From: Micromonospora sp. CP22
GTDB lineage: Bacteria; Actinomycetota; Actinomycetes; Mycobacteriales; Micromonosporaceae
Direction: 5' to 3'
Length of the DNA: 64,000 nucleotides
NCBI RefSeq assembly: GCF_009712475.1
Contig: NZ_VCJO01000017.1
Span: 26,236 to 90,235 of the forward strand
This document shows, one piece after another, positions 1 through 7,867 of the stretch; the first letter of the stretch is position 1; each line of letters starts with the position of its first letter. A program made the position numbers and the translations under genes. Under the pieces are notes generated by a model. It ran no database searches. It saw nothing but the letters and a program-made list of their open reading frames with translations, and was not told the DNA's origin.

Positions 1-407
1 TGCCCGAAGATGGTGTGCCGGTTGTTCAGGTGCGGAGTCGGCGACACGGTGATGAAGAACTGCGAGCCGTTGGTGCCCGGCCCGGCGTTCGCCATCGCCA
101 GCAGGTACGGCCGGTCGAACCGCAGCTCGGGGTGGAACTCGTCGGCGAAGGTGTAGCCCGGCCCGCCACGGCCGGTCCCGGTCGGGTCACCCATCTGGAT
201 CATGAACCCGCTGATCACCCGGTGCGCGATGGTGCCGTCGTAGTACGGCCCTTTGCCCGGCTGCCCGGTCCGCGGGTCGGTGTACTCGCGCGTGCCCTCG
301 GCCAGCTCGACGAAGTTGCGGACGGTCTTCGGCGCGTGGTTGGCGAAGAGTTCCAGCCGGATCGGGCCGGCATTGGTGTGCACGGTGGCGTAGACAGCCT
401 CGGCCAC
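1..407 (-). CDS. Cyclophilin-type peptidyl-prolyl cis-trans isomerase (5' part, truncated by window edge)
   Basis: Catalyses cis-trans isomerisation of proline peptide bonds during protein folding. No signal peptide is visible, so it is probably cytoplasmic. Only the first 135 residues lie in the window; the gene continues past position 1. Translation from GTG 407 is supported by AAGGAG about six bases upstream. Family motifs seen are FANHAPKTVRNFVELAEG (residues 21-38), the core signature RVISGFMIQMGD (63-74), NGSQFFIT (113-120) and HLNNRHTIFG at the cut edge. The conserved Arg and the Phe-Met-x-Gln stretch of the active site are present, so the visible part looks functional. It is divergent from the gene at 524. 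Confidence 0.93.
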   Translation of the reverse strand, partial: MAEAVYATVHTNAGPIRLELFANHAPKTVRNFVELAEGTREYTDPRTGQPGKGPYYDGTIAHRVISGFMIQMGDPTGTGRGGPGYTFADEFHPELRFDRPYLLAMANAGPGTNGSQFFITVSPTPHLNNRHTIFG

Positions 408-523
408 GGGTACTCCTTACTCGTTGGTCAGTTCCATGCGGATCCTCCCATGTGCCCGATCTGGACATGCGGAGGCATCCGAAGGTGGAGGATGAGACAG
501 AGCAACTCCCAGGAGGTGGGACC

Positions 524-1261
524 GTGTTTGGAAACTGGCGGCGCAAGACCCAGGCGCAGTTGGCCCGGGCCGAACTGAACCGCGGCGTCGGTCATCTGAG
601 GCAGGCCGCCACGCATGCCGCGAGGGGAGCCGGCGACACGGTCGGCCCGCGGTTCCAGGCGGCCCGCAGTGCGGTGGCACCGACCGCCGTCGTCGTTCGG
701 GACCGGGCGTCCAGCGGTCTCGCGTCGACGGCCGCCGCCCTCGCACCGCTCGCCCTGGCCGTACGTCAGGCGCAGTCCGAGGCGGCCGATCGGGCCGGCA
801 AGGGGAAGAAGGCCGCTGCTGCCAAGCAGACGTCGGTCAGCAGGAAGGCGAAGAAGATGAAGGCGAAGAAGAAGTCCCGCCGGAGCGGCACGATGGTCGG
901 TCTGCTGGCCGCCGGTGTGGTTGCCGGACTGGCCGGCGCGGTGGCCCTGCGGCGATACCGCGAGCAGCAGGAGTGGGCCGAGTACGACGCGGGTGCCGCG
1001 TTGGAGCCGATGCACGAGGAGGTGGAGACCATCGAGGTGCGCACGGCCGGTCCGGCCGGTGCCGGCAAGGCGGCGACCGGAGCGGGCAGCTCGGCGGTGG
1101 CCGGCGGCGACAGCGCCTCCACCACCCCCACCGCCACCGCCTCCCGGGTCACCCCCAACGACAAGGTCCCCTCCGTCGCCGAGGGCGCCCGGACCAGCTC
1201 CGGCCGTCCCGCCGACGACCTGACCAAGGCCACCAACCACAAGGCCCAGACCCGTCCCTGA
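524..1261 (+). CDS. Hypothetical single-pass membrane protein with Lys-rich stretch
   Basis: Family not recognised. GTG 524 is chosen because AGGAGG lies 7 nt upstream (511-516); an in-frame ATG at 452 has no such site. The 245-residue product has an N-terminal Ala/Arg-rich helical half, a very basic segment near residues 93-120 (runs such as KAKKMKAKKKSRR), one predicted membrane helix directly after it (GTMVGLLAAGVVAGLAGAVAL), then an acidic patch and a low-complexity Ser/Thr/Ala/Pro tail. The basic flank before the helix suggests the N-terminal half is cytoplasmic. It is transcribed away from the cyclophilin gene and ends at a strong hairpin. Function unknown. Confidence 0.8.
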   Translation: MFGNWRRKTQAQLARAELNRGVGHLRQAATHAARGAGDTVGPRFQAARSAVAPTAVVVRDRASSGLASTAAALAPLALAVRQAQSEAADRAGKGKKAAAAKQTSVSRKAKKMKAKKKSRRSGTMVGLLAAGVVAGLAGAVALRRYREQQEWAEYDAGAALEPMHEEVETIEVRTAGPAGAGKAATGAGSSAVAGGDSASTTPTATASRVTPNDKVPSVAEGARTSSGRPADDLTKATNHKAQTRP

Positions 1262-1283
1262 GCACGCGTCACCCACATCGATC

Positions 1284-1323
1284 ATGAGGTTGTTGCCGCG
1301 CCGTTGCGCGGCAACAACCTCAT
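1284..1323. terminator. Bidirectional hairpin terminator, 17-bp perfect stem
   Basis: Arms 1284-1300 and 1307-1323 are perfect inverted complements (ATGAGGTTGTTGCCGCG) around a 6-nt loop. It lies between the convergent genes ending at 1261 and 1339, so it can serve both. There is no clear U-tract, as is usual in high-GC actinobacteria. Confidence 0.75.
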
Positions 1324-1338
1324 GGCCGACGGGCGCGG

Positions 1339-2523
1339 TCAGAGCCAGTCGTTGCGGCGGAACCAGCGGTAGAGGGCCAGGGACGTGGCGAGCATCAGGG
1401 CCAGCACCCCGGGATAGCCGTAGGTCCAGCTCAGCTCCGGCATGAAGTCGAAGTTCATGCCGTAGACACCGGCGATCGCCGTCCACACCGCGGCGATCGC
1501 CGCCCACGCGGCGATCTTGCGCATGTCGTTGTTCTGGTCGACCGTCACCTGGGCCAGTCGCGCCTGAAGAATCGAGTTCAGCAGGTCGTCGTGGGAGTTG
1601 ACCTGCTCCACGGTGCGGCTGAGATGGTCCTGCACATCCCGGAAGTAGCGGCGCACCTCCTTGGGCACGTCCCGGTTCATCTGCGCGGTAAGCGTCAGCA
1701 GTGGGCGCTGCAACGGCATCACCGCCCGCTTGAACTCGACCAGTTCGCGTTTCATCTGGTAGATCCGCTGGATTCGGCCGCTGGTCTGGCGGTCGAACAC
1801 CTCCGTCTCCAGCACGTCCATGTCGTCCTCAAGCTGATCGGCAACCTCCAGGTAGAGGTCGACGACCCGGTCGGTGATCGCGTACGCGACGGCCCAGGGG
1901 CCGTTGAGCAGCAGCTCCTGACGCGCCTCCAACTCCTCGCGTACGGGTGCCAACCGGCAGGCGTCACCGTGCCGGACACTGATCAGGAACTGCGGGCCGA
2001 TGAAGAGCATCACCTGCCCGGTCTCCACCACATCGGAGTGCTCGGTCAGCTCGGTGTGCTCGCAGTACCGGGCGGTGCGCAGCACCAGGAAGCTGACGTC
2101 GCCGAACCGCTCCAGCTTCGGGCGCTGCTGGGCCTTGACCGCGTCCTCCACGGCCAACTCGTGCAGGCCGTAGGTGGTGGCGATCTCGGTCATCTCGGCG
2201 AGGTCCGGCTCGTGCAGGCCGAGCCAGACGAACCCGGACTCGGCGGCGTGGGCCGCTGCCAGCGCGTCGGCGTAGTTCCAGTCCCCGGCCTGCCGCTGGC
2301 CGTCGAGGTAGAGCGCGCAGTCGACCACCGCACTGCGCCGTTGGCCGGTCGGCGGCTGGCCGGGCTGCGCTGCGTCCGGGCTGAGTCGACGCGTCACGGC
2401 CCGCATCGGCGACCAGTTCCGAGGCCGCAGGGAGCGACCTGCGCTGGTGCTGGTGGTCCGGTTGTCCTCGGCGGCCGGGTCGTCCGGTGAGGCGGCCCTG
2501 GCCCGCTGCGTCCGCTCCGTCAT
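1339..2523 (-). CDS. corA: CorA-family divalent metal ion transporter
   Basis: Inner-membrane channel for Mg2+ (or Co2+/Ni2+) of the CorA family, which works as a pentamer. The 394-residue product has a long soluble N-terminal part, a coiled helical region rich in charged residues, then two C-terminal membrane helices. The signature Gly-Met-Asn tripeptide is present in YGMNFDFMPEL at the end of the first helix, and the second helix is followed by the basic tail YRWFRRNDWL. Start ATG 2523 is preferred over the longer frame to 2619 because GGGGAGGG precedes it. The first ~60 residues are Arg/Pro-rich and not part of the family core. Convergent with the gene at 524. Confidence 0.92.
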   Translation of the reverse strand: MTERTQRARAASPDDPAAEDNRTTSTSAGRSLRPRNWSPMRAVTRRLSPDAAQPGQPPTGQRRSAVVDCALYLDGQRQAGDWNYADALAAAHAAESGFVWLGLHEPDLAEMTEIATTYGLHELAVEDAVKAQQRPKLERFGDVSFLVLRTARYCEHTELTEHSDVVETGQVMLFIGPQFLISVRHGDACRLAPVREELEARQELLLNGPWAVAYAITDRVVDLYLEVADQLEDDMDVLETEVFDRQTSGRIQRIYQMKRELVEFKRAVMPLQRPLLTLTAQMNRDVPKEVRRYFRDVQDHLSRTVEQVNSHDDLLNSILQARLAQVTVDQNNDMRKIAAWAAIAAVWTAIAGVYGMNFDFMPELSWTYGYPGVLALMLATSLALYRWFRRNDWL

Positions 2524-2864
2524 CACGGCCCTCCCCCCGCCGACTGCGGCTTGCAGGTTACGCCGCCGCAGCGAGCATGGTCGTGCGGCAGGGGTGGCGC
2601 CGGACGGACCGGACCGCATCCGGGGGGTGAGGGGGGCGATCCGGCCCGCCCGGCGCCATTGGGGGCGGGGGGTTGTGCTGGCCGCGTCACACCAGCGCGC
2701 GGGCGGCTGGGCCGCACCGGTGGCCGGGGGTGGGGCGGGTGCGGGCCGCCCCGATCTCCCGTACGCGTGGTGAGTGACGCTCGCAGCATTGTGGGCCGCG
2801 AGTCGCTTCGACGGGAGTCCCAGGCTGACGGATATCGCTGTTCTGTCAGAAAGACGACAGAAAA
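2524..2864. other. Gene-free interval upstream of corA
   Basis: About 340 bases between two minus-strand genes. Most of it (roughly 2560-2760) is very G-rich on the plus strand, with runs such as GGGGGG. I saw no supportable ORF, RNA gene or repeat apart from a short hairpin at its right end. It must hold the corA promoter, but no convincing hexamers were found. Confidence 0.5.
2841..2862 (-). terminator. Small hairpin just after the aminotransferase stop
   Basis: TTCTGTC at 2841-2847 pairs with GACAGAA at 2856-2862 around an 8-nt loop. It begins 3 nt beyond the TAA stop (2865-2867) of the minus-strand aminotransferase and is followed by mixed sequence, so it is a weak terminator candidate. 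Confidence 0.4.
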
Positions 2865-3959
2865 TTAGCCGCGTACCGCCTTCATCGCGTCGGCCAGCCG
2901 CCGAACACCCTCGTCGATCCGGTCCGCGGTGACCGCCGAATAGGCCAGGCGGAGGGCGTGCCGCCCACCGTCCATGACGAAGTCGCTGCCCTTGACCACC
3001 GCGACCCCGCGCTCGGCCGCCGCCGGGGCGAGCCGCTCGACCTCGACGTCCTCCGGCAACTCGACCCAGAGGAAGTAGCCACCGTCCGGCTCCACGAAGC
3101 GGGCCTCGGGAATGTGCCGGCGCAGCGACTCGGCAAGCACCGAGGCCCGCTCACCGAGGGCGGCCCGGACCGTCTCGATCGACCGCTGGATGTCCCCCGA
3201 GACGCAGAACTGGTGCACGATGGCCTGCGAGACCATGCCGGGAGAGATGTAGAGGCTGGTCGCCTTCTTCGCGATGTCCCCGATCAGGTCCGCCGGGCCC
3301 ACCAGGTAACCGACCCGCACGCCGGGGCAGACGGTCTTGGTGAAGCTGGAGGCGTGCACCACCACGTCGCGGGTGTCCATCGACAGCATCGACGGCAGCG
3401 CCTCGCCCCGGAACCGGATGTCCGCGTACGGGTCGTCCTCGAAGATCGTGAAACCGAACTCGGCGGCCAGGTCCAACAGTTCGCGACGCTTCTCCAGGGA
3501 CAGCGTCACACCGGCCGGGTTCTGGTAGTTCGGGATGACGTGGGCCAGCCGGGGGCGGACCCCGGACTCCAGCAGCTTGCGCAACTCGGCGGTGTCCAGA
3601 CCGTCCGGCTGGATAGTGACGGCGTGCAGTTCACTGCCCAGGTTGCGCAGGTTGAGCAGGGTGCGGTCGTAGGTGGGGCGCTCCACCACCACCGCGTCCC
3701 CGGGACGGACCAGGTGATCGAAGAGGAAGGCGTCGGCCTGCAACGAGCCGTTGGTGACCAACACCTGCTCCGCCTCGACGCCGTGCTTCTCGGCGATCCA
3801 CTTACGGAGCGGGACGTAACCGACGGAGGTGCCGTACGCGGTCACCCCGGCGGGGTCGGCGTCGAAGGCGCGAACGGCGGCGGCCTTGAGCCCCTCGACA
3901 TCGACGATGTCCAGCGAGGGGGCGCCACGGGCGAAGGAGATCAGCTGCTCGGCGGTCAT
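2865..3959 (-). CDS. PLP-dependent aminotransferase, fold type I (2-aminoadipate/LysN-like)
   Basis: Transfers amino groups from an amino acid to a 2-oxo acid using pyridoxal phosphate. The 364-residue product has the class I/II fold: NYQNPAGVT (substrate and cofactor binding), FEDDPYADIRF (Asp and Tyr contacting PLP), and SSFTKTVCPGVRVGYL, where the Lys is the Schiff-base residue. The arrangement resembles LysN and the aminotransferase half of MocR regulators, but no GntR helix-turn-helix domain is present, so this is the enzyme alone. The substrate cannot be read from sequence; branched-chain, aromatic and 2-aminoadipate donors are all possible. A CBS-domain gene lies 156 nt upstream on the same strand. 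Confidence 0.88.
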   Translation of the reverse strand: MTAEQLISFARGAPSLDIVDVEGLKAAAVRAFDADPAGVTAYGTSVGYVPLRKWIAEKHGVEAEQVLVTNGSLQADAFLFDHLVRPGDAVVVERPTYDRTLLNLRNLGSELHAVTIQPDGLDTAELRKLLESGVRPRLAHVIPNYQNPAGVTLSLEKRRELLDLAAEFGFTIFEDDPYADIRFRGEALPSMLSMDTRDVVVHASSFTKTVCPGVRVGYLVGPADLIGDIAKKATSLYISPGMVSQAIVHQFCVSGDIQRSIETVRAALGERASVLAESLRRHIPEARFVEPDGGYFLWVELPEDVEVERLAPAAAERGVAVVKGSDFVMDGGRHALRLAYSAVTADRIDEGVRRLADAMKAVRG

Positions 3960-4115
3960 GGCTGTTCAGCGTACGGCCGGTGGCGGGAGGTACGCCGACG
4001 GCACGACGATGTCCGCATCCTGAGCCACCGGGTCGGGTGAACGACGCCCCCGGTGGATGGCCCCCTCCCGCCGGCTGTGCGGCAGGTCAGGCCGCCAGCC
4101 GCACCGGTCCACGCG

Positions 4116-4511
4116 TCATCCGCCGCTGCCGACCATCCGGCTGGCCGCCCACACCCGCATGATGTCGCGTACGGAGATGACGCCGGCCACCTCACGACCA
4201 TCGAGGACGACGAGGTGCCGGAACCCACCTCGGGCCATCGCCGCCGCCGCTTCCTCGATCGTCCACTCCGGCCCGGCGTACACGACGTCCCAGGTCAGGT
4301 GAGCCCCGGTCCGCTCGACATCACAGTCGAGCCCGGCACCGATCGCGTTGAGCACGTCCCGCTCGGTCATGATCCCGACGCCCTCGGAATCCGGGTCGAT
4401 CACCACCGCCGACCCGACGCCGCGCTCCGACATCATCCGCGCCGCCTGACGGAGCGTGTGCTCCGGACCGACCACGAGGATCTCACTGGACATAGCTTCC
4501 CGAACCTGCAT
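4116..4511 (-). CDS. CBS-domain pair protein
   Basis: A 131-residue stand-alone protein made of two CBS motifs (about residues 1-60 and 70-128), a fold that binds adenosine nucleotides and acts as an energy or redox sensor. Each repeat ends in the usual pattern: GVGIMTERDVL in the first and EVAGVISVRDIM in the second. No catalytic domain is attached. ATG 4511 follows an AAGGGG ribosome-binding site. It resembles the small CBS proteins of mycobacterial dormancy regulons, but no dormancy-type operator was identified here. Transcribed towards the aminotransferase gene and divergent from the Nudix gene. Confidence 0.88.
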   Translation of the reverse strand: MQVREAMSSEILVVGPEHTLRQAARMMSERGVGSAVVIDPDSEGVGIMTERDVLNAIGAGLDCDVERTGAHLTWDVVYAGPEWTIEEAAAAMARGGFRHLVVLDGREVAGVISVRDIMRVWAASRMVGSGG

Positions 4512-4616
4512 GACACATCACCCCTTTGGGACGGCCGCACCCGGATACCCGCAATGGTGAGGCCCGTAGGTTTCCGGGACAAGACCGGACAACGTCACGG
4601 GTGCGGCGGCCACGGT

Positions 4617-4622
4617 TACAGT
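4617..4622 (+). promoter_or_regulatory. -10 hexamer, leaderless start of Nudix gene
   Basis: TACAGT ends 7 nt before GTG 4630; no -35 assigned. Confidence 0.5.
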
Positions 4623-4629
4623 TCTCCAT

Positions 4630-5079
4630 GTGTCCACCGAGCCGCTGCGCTGCGCCGGAGCGTTGATCGTCGCTCCGGACGGGCACCTGTTCTTCCAGCG
4701 CCGTTCCCCACACCGGCGGCTCTTCCCCAACTGCTGGGACATCGTCGGCGGGCACCTCGAACCAGGCGAGTCCGTGCAGGAGGCGCTGTACCGGGAGGTC
4801 ACCGAGGAGACCGGTTGGCGGGTGTCCGAGGTGATCGCCGAGGTCGGCGAGTACCGCTACGTCGGCGACGACGGCCTGACCCGGATCGAGAGCGACTGGC
4901 TGGTCCGGGTCGACGGCGACCTGACGGCCCCGGTGCTGGAGGCGGGCAAGCACACCGAGTACCGCTGGCTCGGACCCGACGATCTCGACCTGCTCGACGA
5001 GCACCGCGACGTCAACGACGGACTGATCCGGCGGATCGCCGAGCAGGGCTTCGCCGTCCTGCGGTCCATCGGTTCGTGA
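4630..5079 (+). CDS. Nudix hydrolase
   Basis: Hydrolyses a nucleoside diphosphate linked to another moiety, using divalent metal. The 149-residue protein carries a complete Nudix box from GHLEPGES to REVTEETGW (residues about 41-63), fitting Gx5Ex7REUxEExGU with both catalytic Glu residues. The substrate is unknown: mutagenic dNTPs, NDP-sugars, IPP-type pyrophosphates and CDP-alcohols are possible. The next gene encodes a nucleotidyltransferase 64 nt downstream, which makes a nucleotide-linked substrate plausible, but that is inference from position. Confidence 0.92.
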   Translation: MSTEPLRCAGALIVAPDGHLFFQRRSPHRRLFPNCWDIVGGHLEPGESVQEALYREVTEETGWRVSEVIAEVGEYRYVGDDGLTRIESDWLVRVDGDLTAPVLEAGKHTEYRWLGPDDLDLLDEHRDVNDGLIRRIAEQGFAVLRSIGS

Positions 5080-5131
5080 GCGGCCCGGTCGAGCTGCCTC
5101 CGCACTGGTACGCGGCGCTGGCCGCGCCCGC

Positions 5132-5137
5132 TATCCT
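5132..5137 (+). promoter_or_regulatory. -10 hexamer of the nucleotidyltransferase operon
   Basis: TATCCT ends 6 nt before GTG 5144, consistent with a leaderless transcript for the three-gene operon. Confidence 0.5.
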
Positions 5138-5143
5138 CCTCCG

Positions 5144-5908
5144 GTGAGCGCCACGAGAACAGGAACTGATGCCGGCATGGTCGGAATGGTGTTGGCAGCT
5201 GGTGCCGGCCGACGGTTACGCCCCTACACCGACACCCTGCCCAAGGCGCTGGTGCCGGTGGACGGCGAGACCACCATCCTCGACATCGCGCTGCGTAACC
5301 TGGCCGAGGTGGGCCTCACCGACGTCGTGGTGGTGGTGGGATACGCCGCGGACGCCGTCCGGCAACGTCAGGCCGACCTGGAGCGCCGGTACGGAGTCAC
5401 CCTCACCCTCGTGCACAACGACAAGGCCGAGGAGTGGAACAACGCGTACTCGCTCTGGCTGGCGCGTGACTGGTTCTCCCGTGGCGTCCTGCTGGTCAAC
5501 GGGGACACCGTGCACCCGGTGAGCGTGGAGAAGACCCTGCTGGCCGAGCGTGGCCCCGGTGTGCTGCTGGCGGTCGACACCATCAAGCCGCTGGCGGACG
5601 AGGAGATGAAGACCACCTTCGACGCCGCCGGCCAACTCACCCGGATCACCAAGCTGATGGACCCGGCCGAGGCGTACGGCGAGTACATCGGGGCGACCCT
5701 GATCGAGCCGCAGGTGGCCGAGGCCCTCGCCGACGCGCTGGAGGCCACCTGGCGGCGCGACCCGAACCTGTACTACGAGGACGGCTACCAGGAGTTCGCC
5801 GACCGAGGCGGCGAGGTGCGGGCCGCGCCCATCGGCGACGTGCCCTGGGTCGAGGTCGACAACCACGCCGACCTGGCCCGGGCTCGGGAGATCGCGTGCC
5901 GCTACTAG
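5144..5908 (+). CDS. NTP transferase (sugar- or polyol-phosphate nucleotidyltransferase, probable cytidylyltransferase)
   Basis: Activates a phosphorylated alcohol or sugar by joining it to a nucleotide. The 254-residue GT-A-like protein has the signature LAAGAGRRLRPYTDTLPKAL near residues 17-36, including the conserved RxxPxTxxxPK-type Arg and Lys, and a metal-binding segment LLVNGDTVHP near 117-126. Its length matches choline-phosphate or inositol-phosphate cytidylyltransferase-like proteins better than large ADP-glucose enzymes. The stop overlaps the next gene by 13 nt, and the third gene encodes a CDP-alcohol phosphatidyltransferase. CTP is therefore the likely nucleotide (inference). First gene of a three-gene operon. 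Confidence 0.88.
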   Translation: MSATRTGTDAGMVGMVLAAGAGRRLRPYTDTLPKALVPVDGETTILDIALRNLAEVGLTDVVVVVGYAADAVRQRQADLERRYGVTLTLVHNDKAEEWNNAYSLWLARDWFSRGVLLVNGDTVHPVSVEKTLLAERGPGVLLAVDTIKPLADEEMKTTFDAAGQLTRITKLMDPAEAYGEYIGATLIEPQVAEALADALEATWRRDPNLYYEDGYQEFADRGGEVRAAPIGDVPWVEVDNHADLARAREIACRY

Positions 5909-6963
5909 CCCGTACGGTCACCACGCCACTGTCGATCGAGGTCCGCCGCGGCGCGGTGACGGACCTCGGCGCACTGTTGGCCGACCGGCGGATCTCCGGT
6001 GGCGGGGACGTCGCGGTGGTGGTCGGCCCCGGGCAGGGCGAGAAGATCGCGGAGCTGTGCCAGCCGTCCCTCGGCTCGGCCGACATCTTCACCGTCAGCG
6101 GCGGCACCGTCGACTCGGCCAACGAGCTGGGTGACCAGCTTCGCCGCCGGCACTACGACGCGGTCGTCGGCATCGGCGGTGGCAAGACCATCGACACGGC
6201 CAAGTACGCGGCCACCCGCTACGCCCTCCCGATGGTCACCGTGGCGACCAGCCTCGCCAACGACGGCATCGCCTCCCCGGTGGCGTCGCTGAGCCACGAG
6301 GGCGGCAAGGGCTCCTACGGGGTGCACATCCCGATCGCCGTCCTGGTCGACCTCGACTTCGTGGAGAACGGGCCGGGCCGGCAGACCCAGGCCGGGATCG
6401 GCGACGCGGTGAGCAACCTGAGCGCCTGCGCCGACTGGGAACTGGCCCACCGGGTACGCGGCGAGCCGATCGACGGTCTGGCCCTGACGCTGGCCCGCAC
6501 CGGCGCGGAGGCCCTGCTCAACCACCCAGGCAAGATCACCGATGACGCCTTCCTGACCACCCTGGCCGAGGCGCTGATCCTGGGCGGCATCTCGATGTCG
6601 ATCTGTGGTTCCAGCCGACCGGCCAGCGGCGGCGACCACGAGATCTCCCACGCCATCGACCATCTCTTCCCGGGCACCGGCTCACATGGGGAGCAGGTCG
6701 GCCTCGGCGCGCTGTTCTGCACCTTCCTCCGTGGCGATCTGGAACGCTTCGGGCAACTGGCCCGCTGCCTGCATCGGCACGGGCTGTCCACCCGACCGGG
6801 CGACCTGGGCCTCACCGACGAGCAGTTCGTCGAGGCGGTGACCTTCGCGCCGCGTACCCGGCCGGACCGTTACACGATCCTCGAACACCTCGCGCTGTCC
6901 GCTGACGACCTTCGTATCCGGCTGGGAGACTACGTTGACGCCCTCCGTGAGCACCTTGGCTGA
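5896..6963 (+). CDS. Glycerol-1-phosphate-dehydrogenase-like (iron/zinc alcohol dehydrogenase superfamily)
   Basis: NAD(P)-dependent metal dehydrogenase of the group containing archaeal sn-glycerol-1-phosphate dehydrogenase (EgsA) and Bacillus AraM, which reduce dihydroxyacetone phosphate. The 355-residue protein shows the dinucleotide-binding GIGGGKTIDTAKYAA (about 92-106), ATSLANDGIASPVAS (about 116-130), and the metal-binding segment GGDHEISHAIDH followed by GTGSHGEQVGLG. Start GTG 5896 has GGGAG five bases upstream and overlaps the preceding gene. Sandwiched between a nucleotidyltransferase and a phosphatidyltransferase, it probably supplies the phospho-polyol that becomes CDP-activated. 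The exact substrate is inferred from family, not proven. Confidence 0.85.
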   Translation: MPLLARTVTTPLSIEVRRGAVTDLGALLADRRISGGGDVAVVVGPGQGEKIAELCQPSLGSADIFTVSGGTVDSANELGDQLRRRHYDAVVGIGGGKTIDTAKYAATRYALPMVTVATSLANDGIASPVASLSHEGGKGSYGVHIPIAVLVDLDFVENGPGRQTQAGIGDAVSNLSACADWELAHRVRGEPIDGLALTLARTGAEALLNHPGKITDDAFLTTLAEALILGGISMSICGSSRPASGGDHEISHAIDHLFPGTGSHGEQVGLGALFCTFLRGDLERFGQLARCLHRHGLSTRPGDLGLTDEQFVEAVTFAPRTRPDRYTILEHLALSADDLRIRLGDYVDALREHLG

Positions 6964-7660
6964 GCCGTCCCGCCCCACGGTCGCCGACTTCCACCGGGTG
7001 AACCGGGGCGGTGGCCTGTTCAGCGAGTCGATCAGCCAGTGGATCGGTGCGGTCTTCGCGCTGGTCGCCCAGCGTCTCGGGCTCCGGCCGACGGTGCTGA
7101 CCATCACCAACCTGCTGCTCGGGTTGGCCACCTCGGTCACCGTGGTCGCCCTCGCCGGCCCGGTCGCCGCCGGGGACGTGCCCGCTCCGGTGGTGGGGTT
7201 GCTCGCCCTGGTCGGCTGGCAGGTGGCGTACGCCCTGGACTGCGCCGACGGGCAGTTGGCCCGGGTGACCGGCCAGGGCAGCGCGGCGGGTGCCCGGGTC
7301 GACGTGCTCTGTGACGTGGCCGCCCAGATCGCCCTGGTCGCCGCGTTGGCGGCGACCGCTGTGGCACAGCGCCCGTCGACGCCGGTCTGGCTGGTGGCCG
7401 CCTTCGCCGGGACCTGGATGGTCAACCTGGTCACCTCGGTGATGCAGTCCGGGCCGAACGCGGCCAGCATGGTCACCTCGACGTCGCTGCCCGTACGCCT
7501 GGTGAAGCTGGTCCGCGACTACGGCGCGGTGATCTTCGCCGCCGCCCTGGTGTTGACCTTCGCCCCGGCGCTGGCGTTCTGGGTGATCGTGGCGTTCACG
7601 ATCGTCAACGGCGGCTTCCTGCTGGCCAGCATCGCCTTCTCCGCCCGCGCCAGCCTGTAG
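6935..7660 (+). CDS. CDP-alcohol phosphatidyltransferase family protein
   Basis: Membrane enzyme that moves a phospho-alcohol between CMP and an acceptor alcohol. The 241-residue protein has several hydrophobic helices. It carries the full family signature D-x2-DG-x2-AR-x8-G-x3-D-x3-D, running from DCADGQLAR through to the last Asp of GARVDVLCD (about residues 96-119), so all metal-binding aspartates are intact. The start is TTG 6935 (GGGAG seven bases upstream), with in-frame GTG 6947 as an alternative; both overlap the dehydrogenase gene. Products of this family include phosphatidyl-lipids, phosphatidylinositol phosphate and, when paired with a cytidylyltransferase, soluble phosphodiesters. 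Last gene of the operon. Confidence 0.9.
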   Translation: MTPSVSTLAEPSRPTVADFHRVNRGGGLFSESISQWIGAVFALVAQRLGLRPTVLTITNLLLGLATSVTVVALAGPVAAGDVPAPVVGLLALVGWQVAYALDCADGQLARVTGQGSAAGARVDVLCDVAAQIALVAALAATAVAQRPSTPVWLVAAFAGTWMVNLVTSVMQSGPNAASMVTSTSLPVRLVKLVRDYGAVIFAAALVLTFAPALAFWVIVAFTIVNGGFLLASIAFSARASL

Positions 7661-7740
7661 CTCTTCTCCCCGGAGAGCAAGACGCGTTCGGCGGCCGTCA
7701 CGCGCCCGATTTTTCCGATGCGTCCGCCACGCCGGGGCCA

Positions 7741-7779
7741 TTGATAGAGGTCATCGGCAATTATTGACACCTCAATCAA
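7741..7779. promoter_or_regulatory. Imperfect dyad overlapping a TTGACA -35 element
   Basis: TTGATAGAGGT (7741-7751) and ACCTCAATCAA (7769-7779) are inverted copies matching at 10 of 11 positions. The right arm overlaps TTGACA (7764-7769), a good -35 sequence, in an AT-rich patch unlike its surroundings. It lies about 90 nt upstream of the small secreted-protein gene at 7868 and is a plausible repressor operator. No clear -10 hexamer could be fixed. Confidence 0.45.
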
Positions 7780-7867
7780 TGCCGTGGGAAGATCCTCATA
7801 GATGAAGATCGCTTCATGTCGAAGCTGACGTCAGTCTTCCCATGCCACCCCACCACTGGGAGATGTC

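Noticed and set aside
5144..7660. Phosphonate biosynthesis cluster
   Set aside because: Phosphonate clusters can contain similar dehydrogenases and cytidylyltransferases, but no phosphoenolpyruvate mutase or phosphonopyruvate decarboxylase gene is present.
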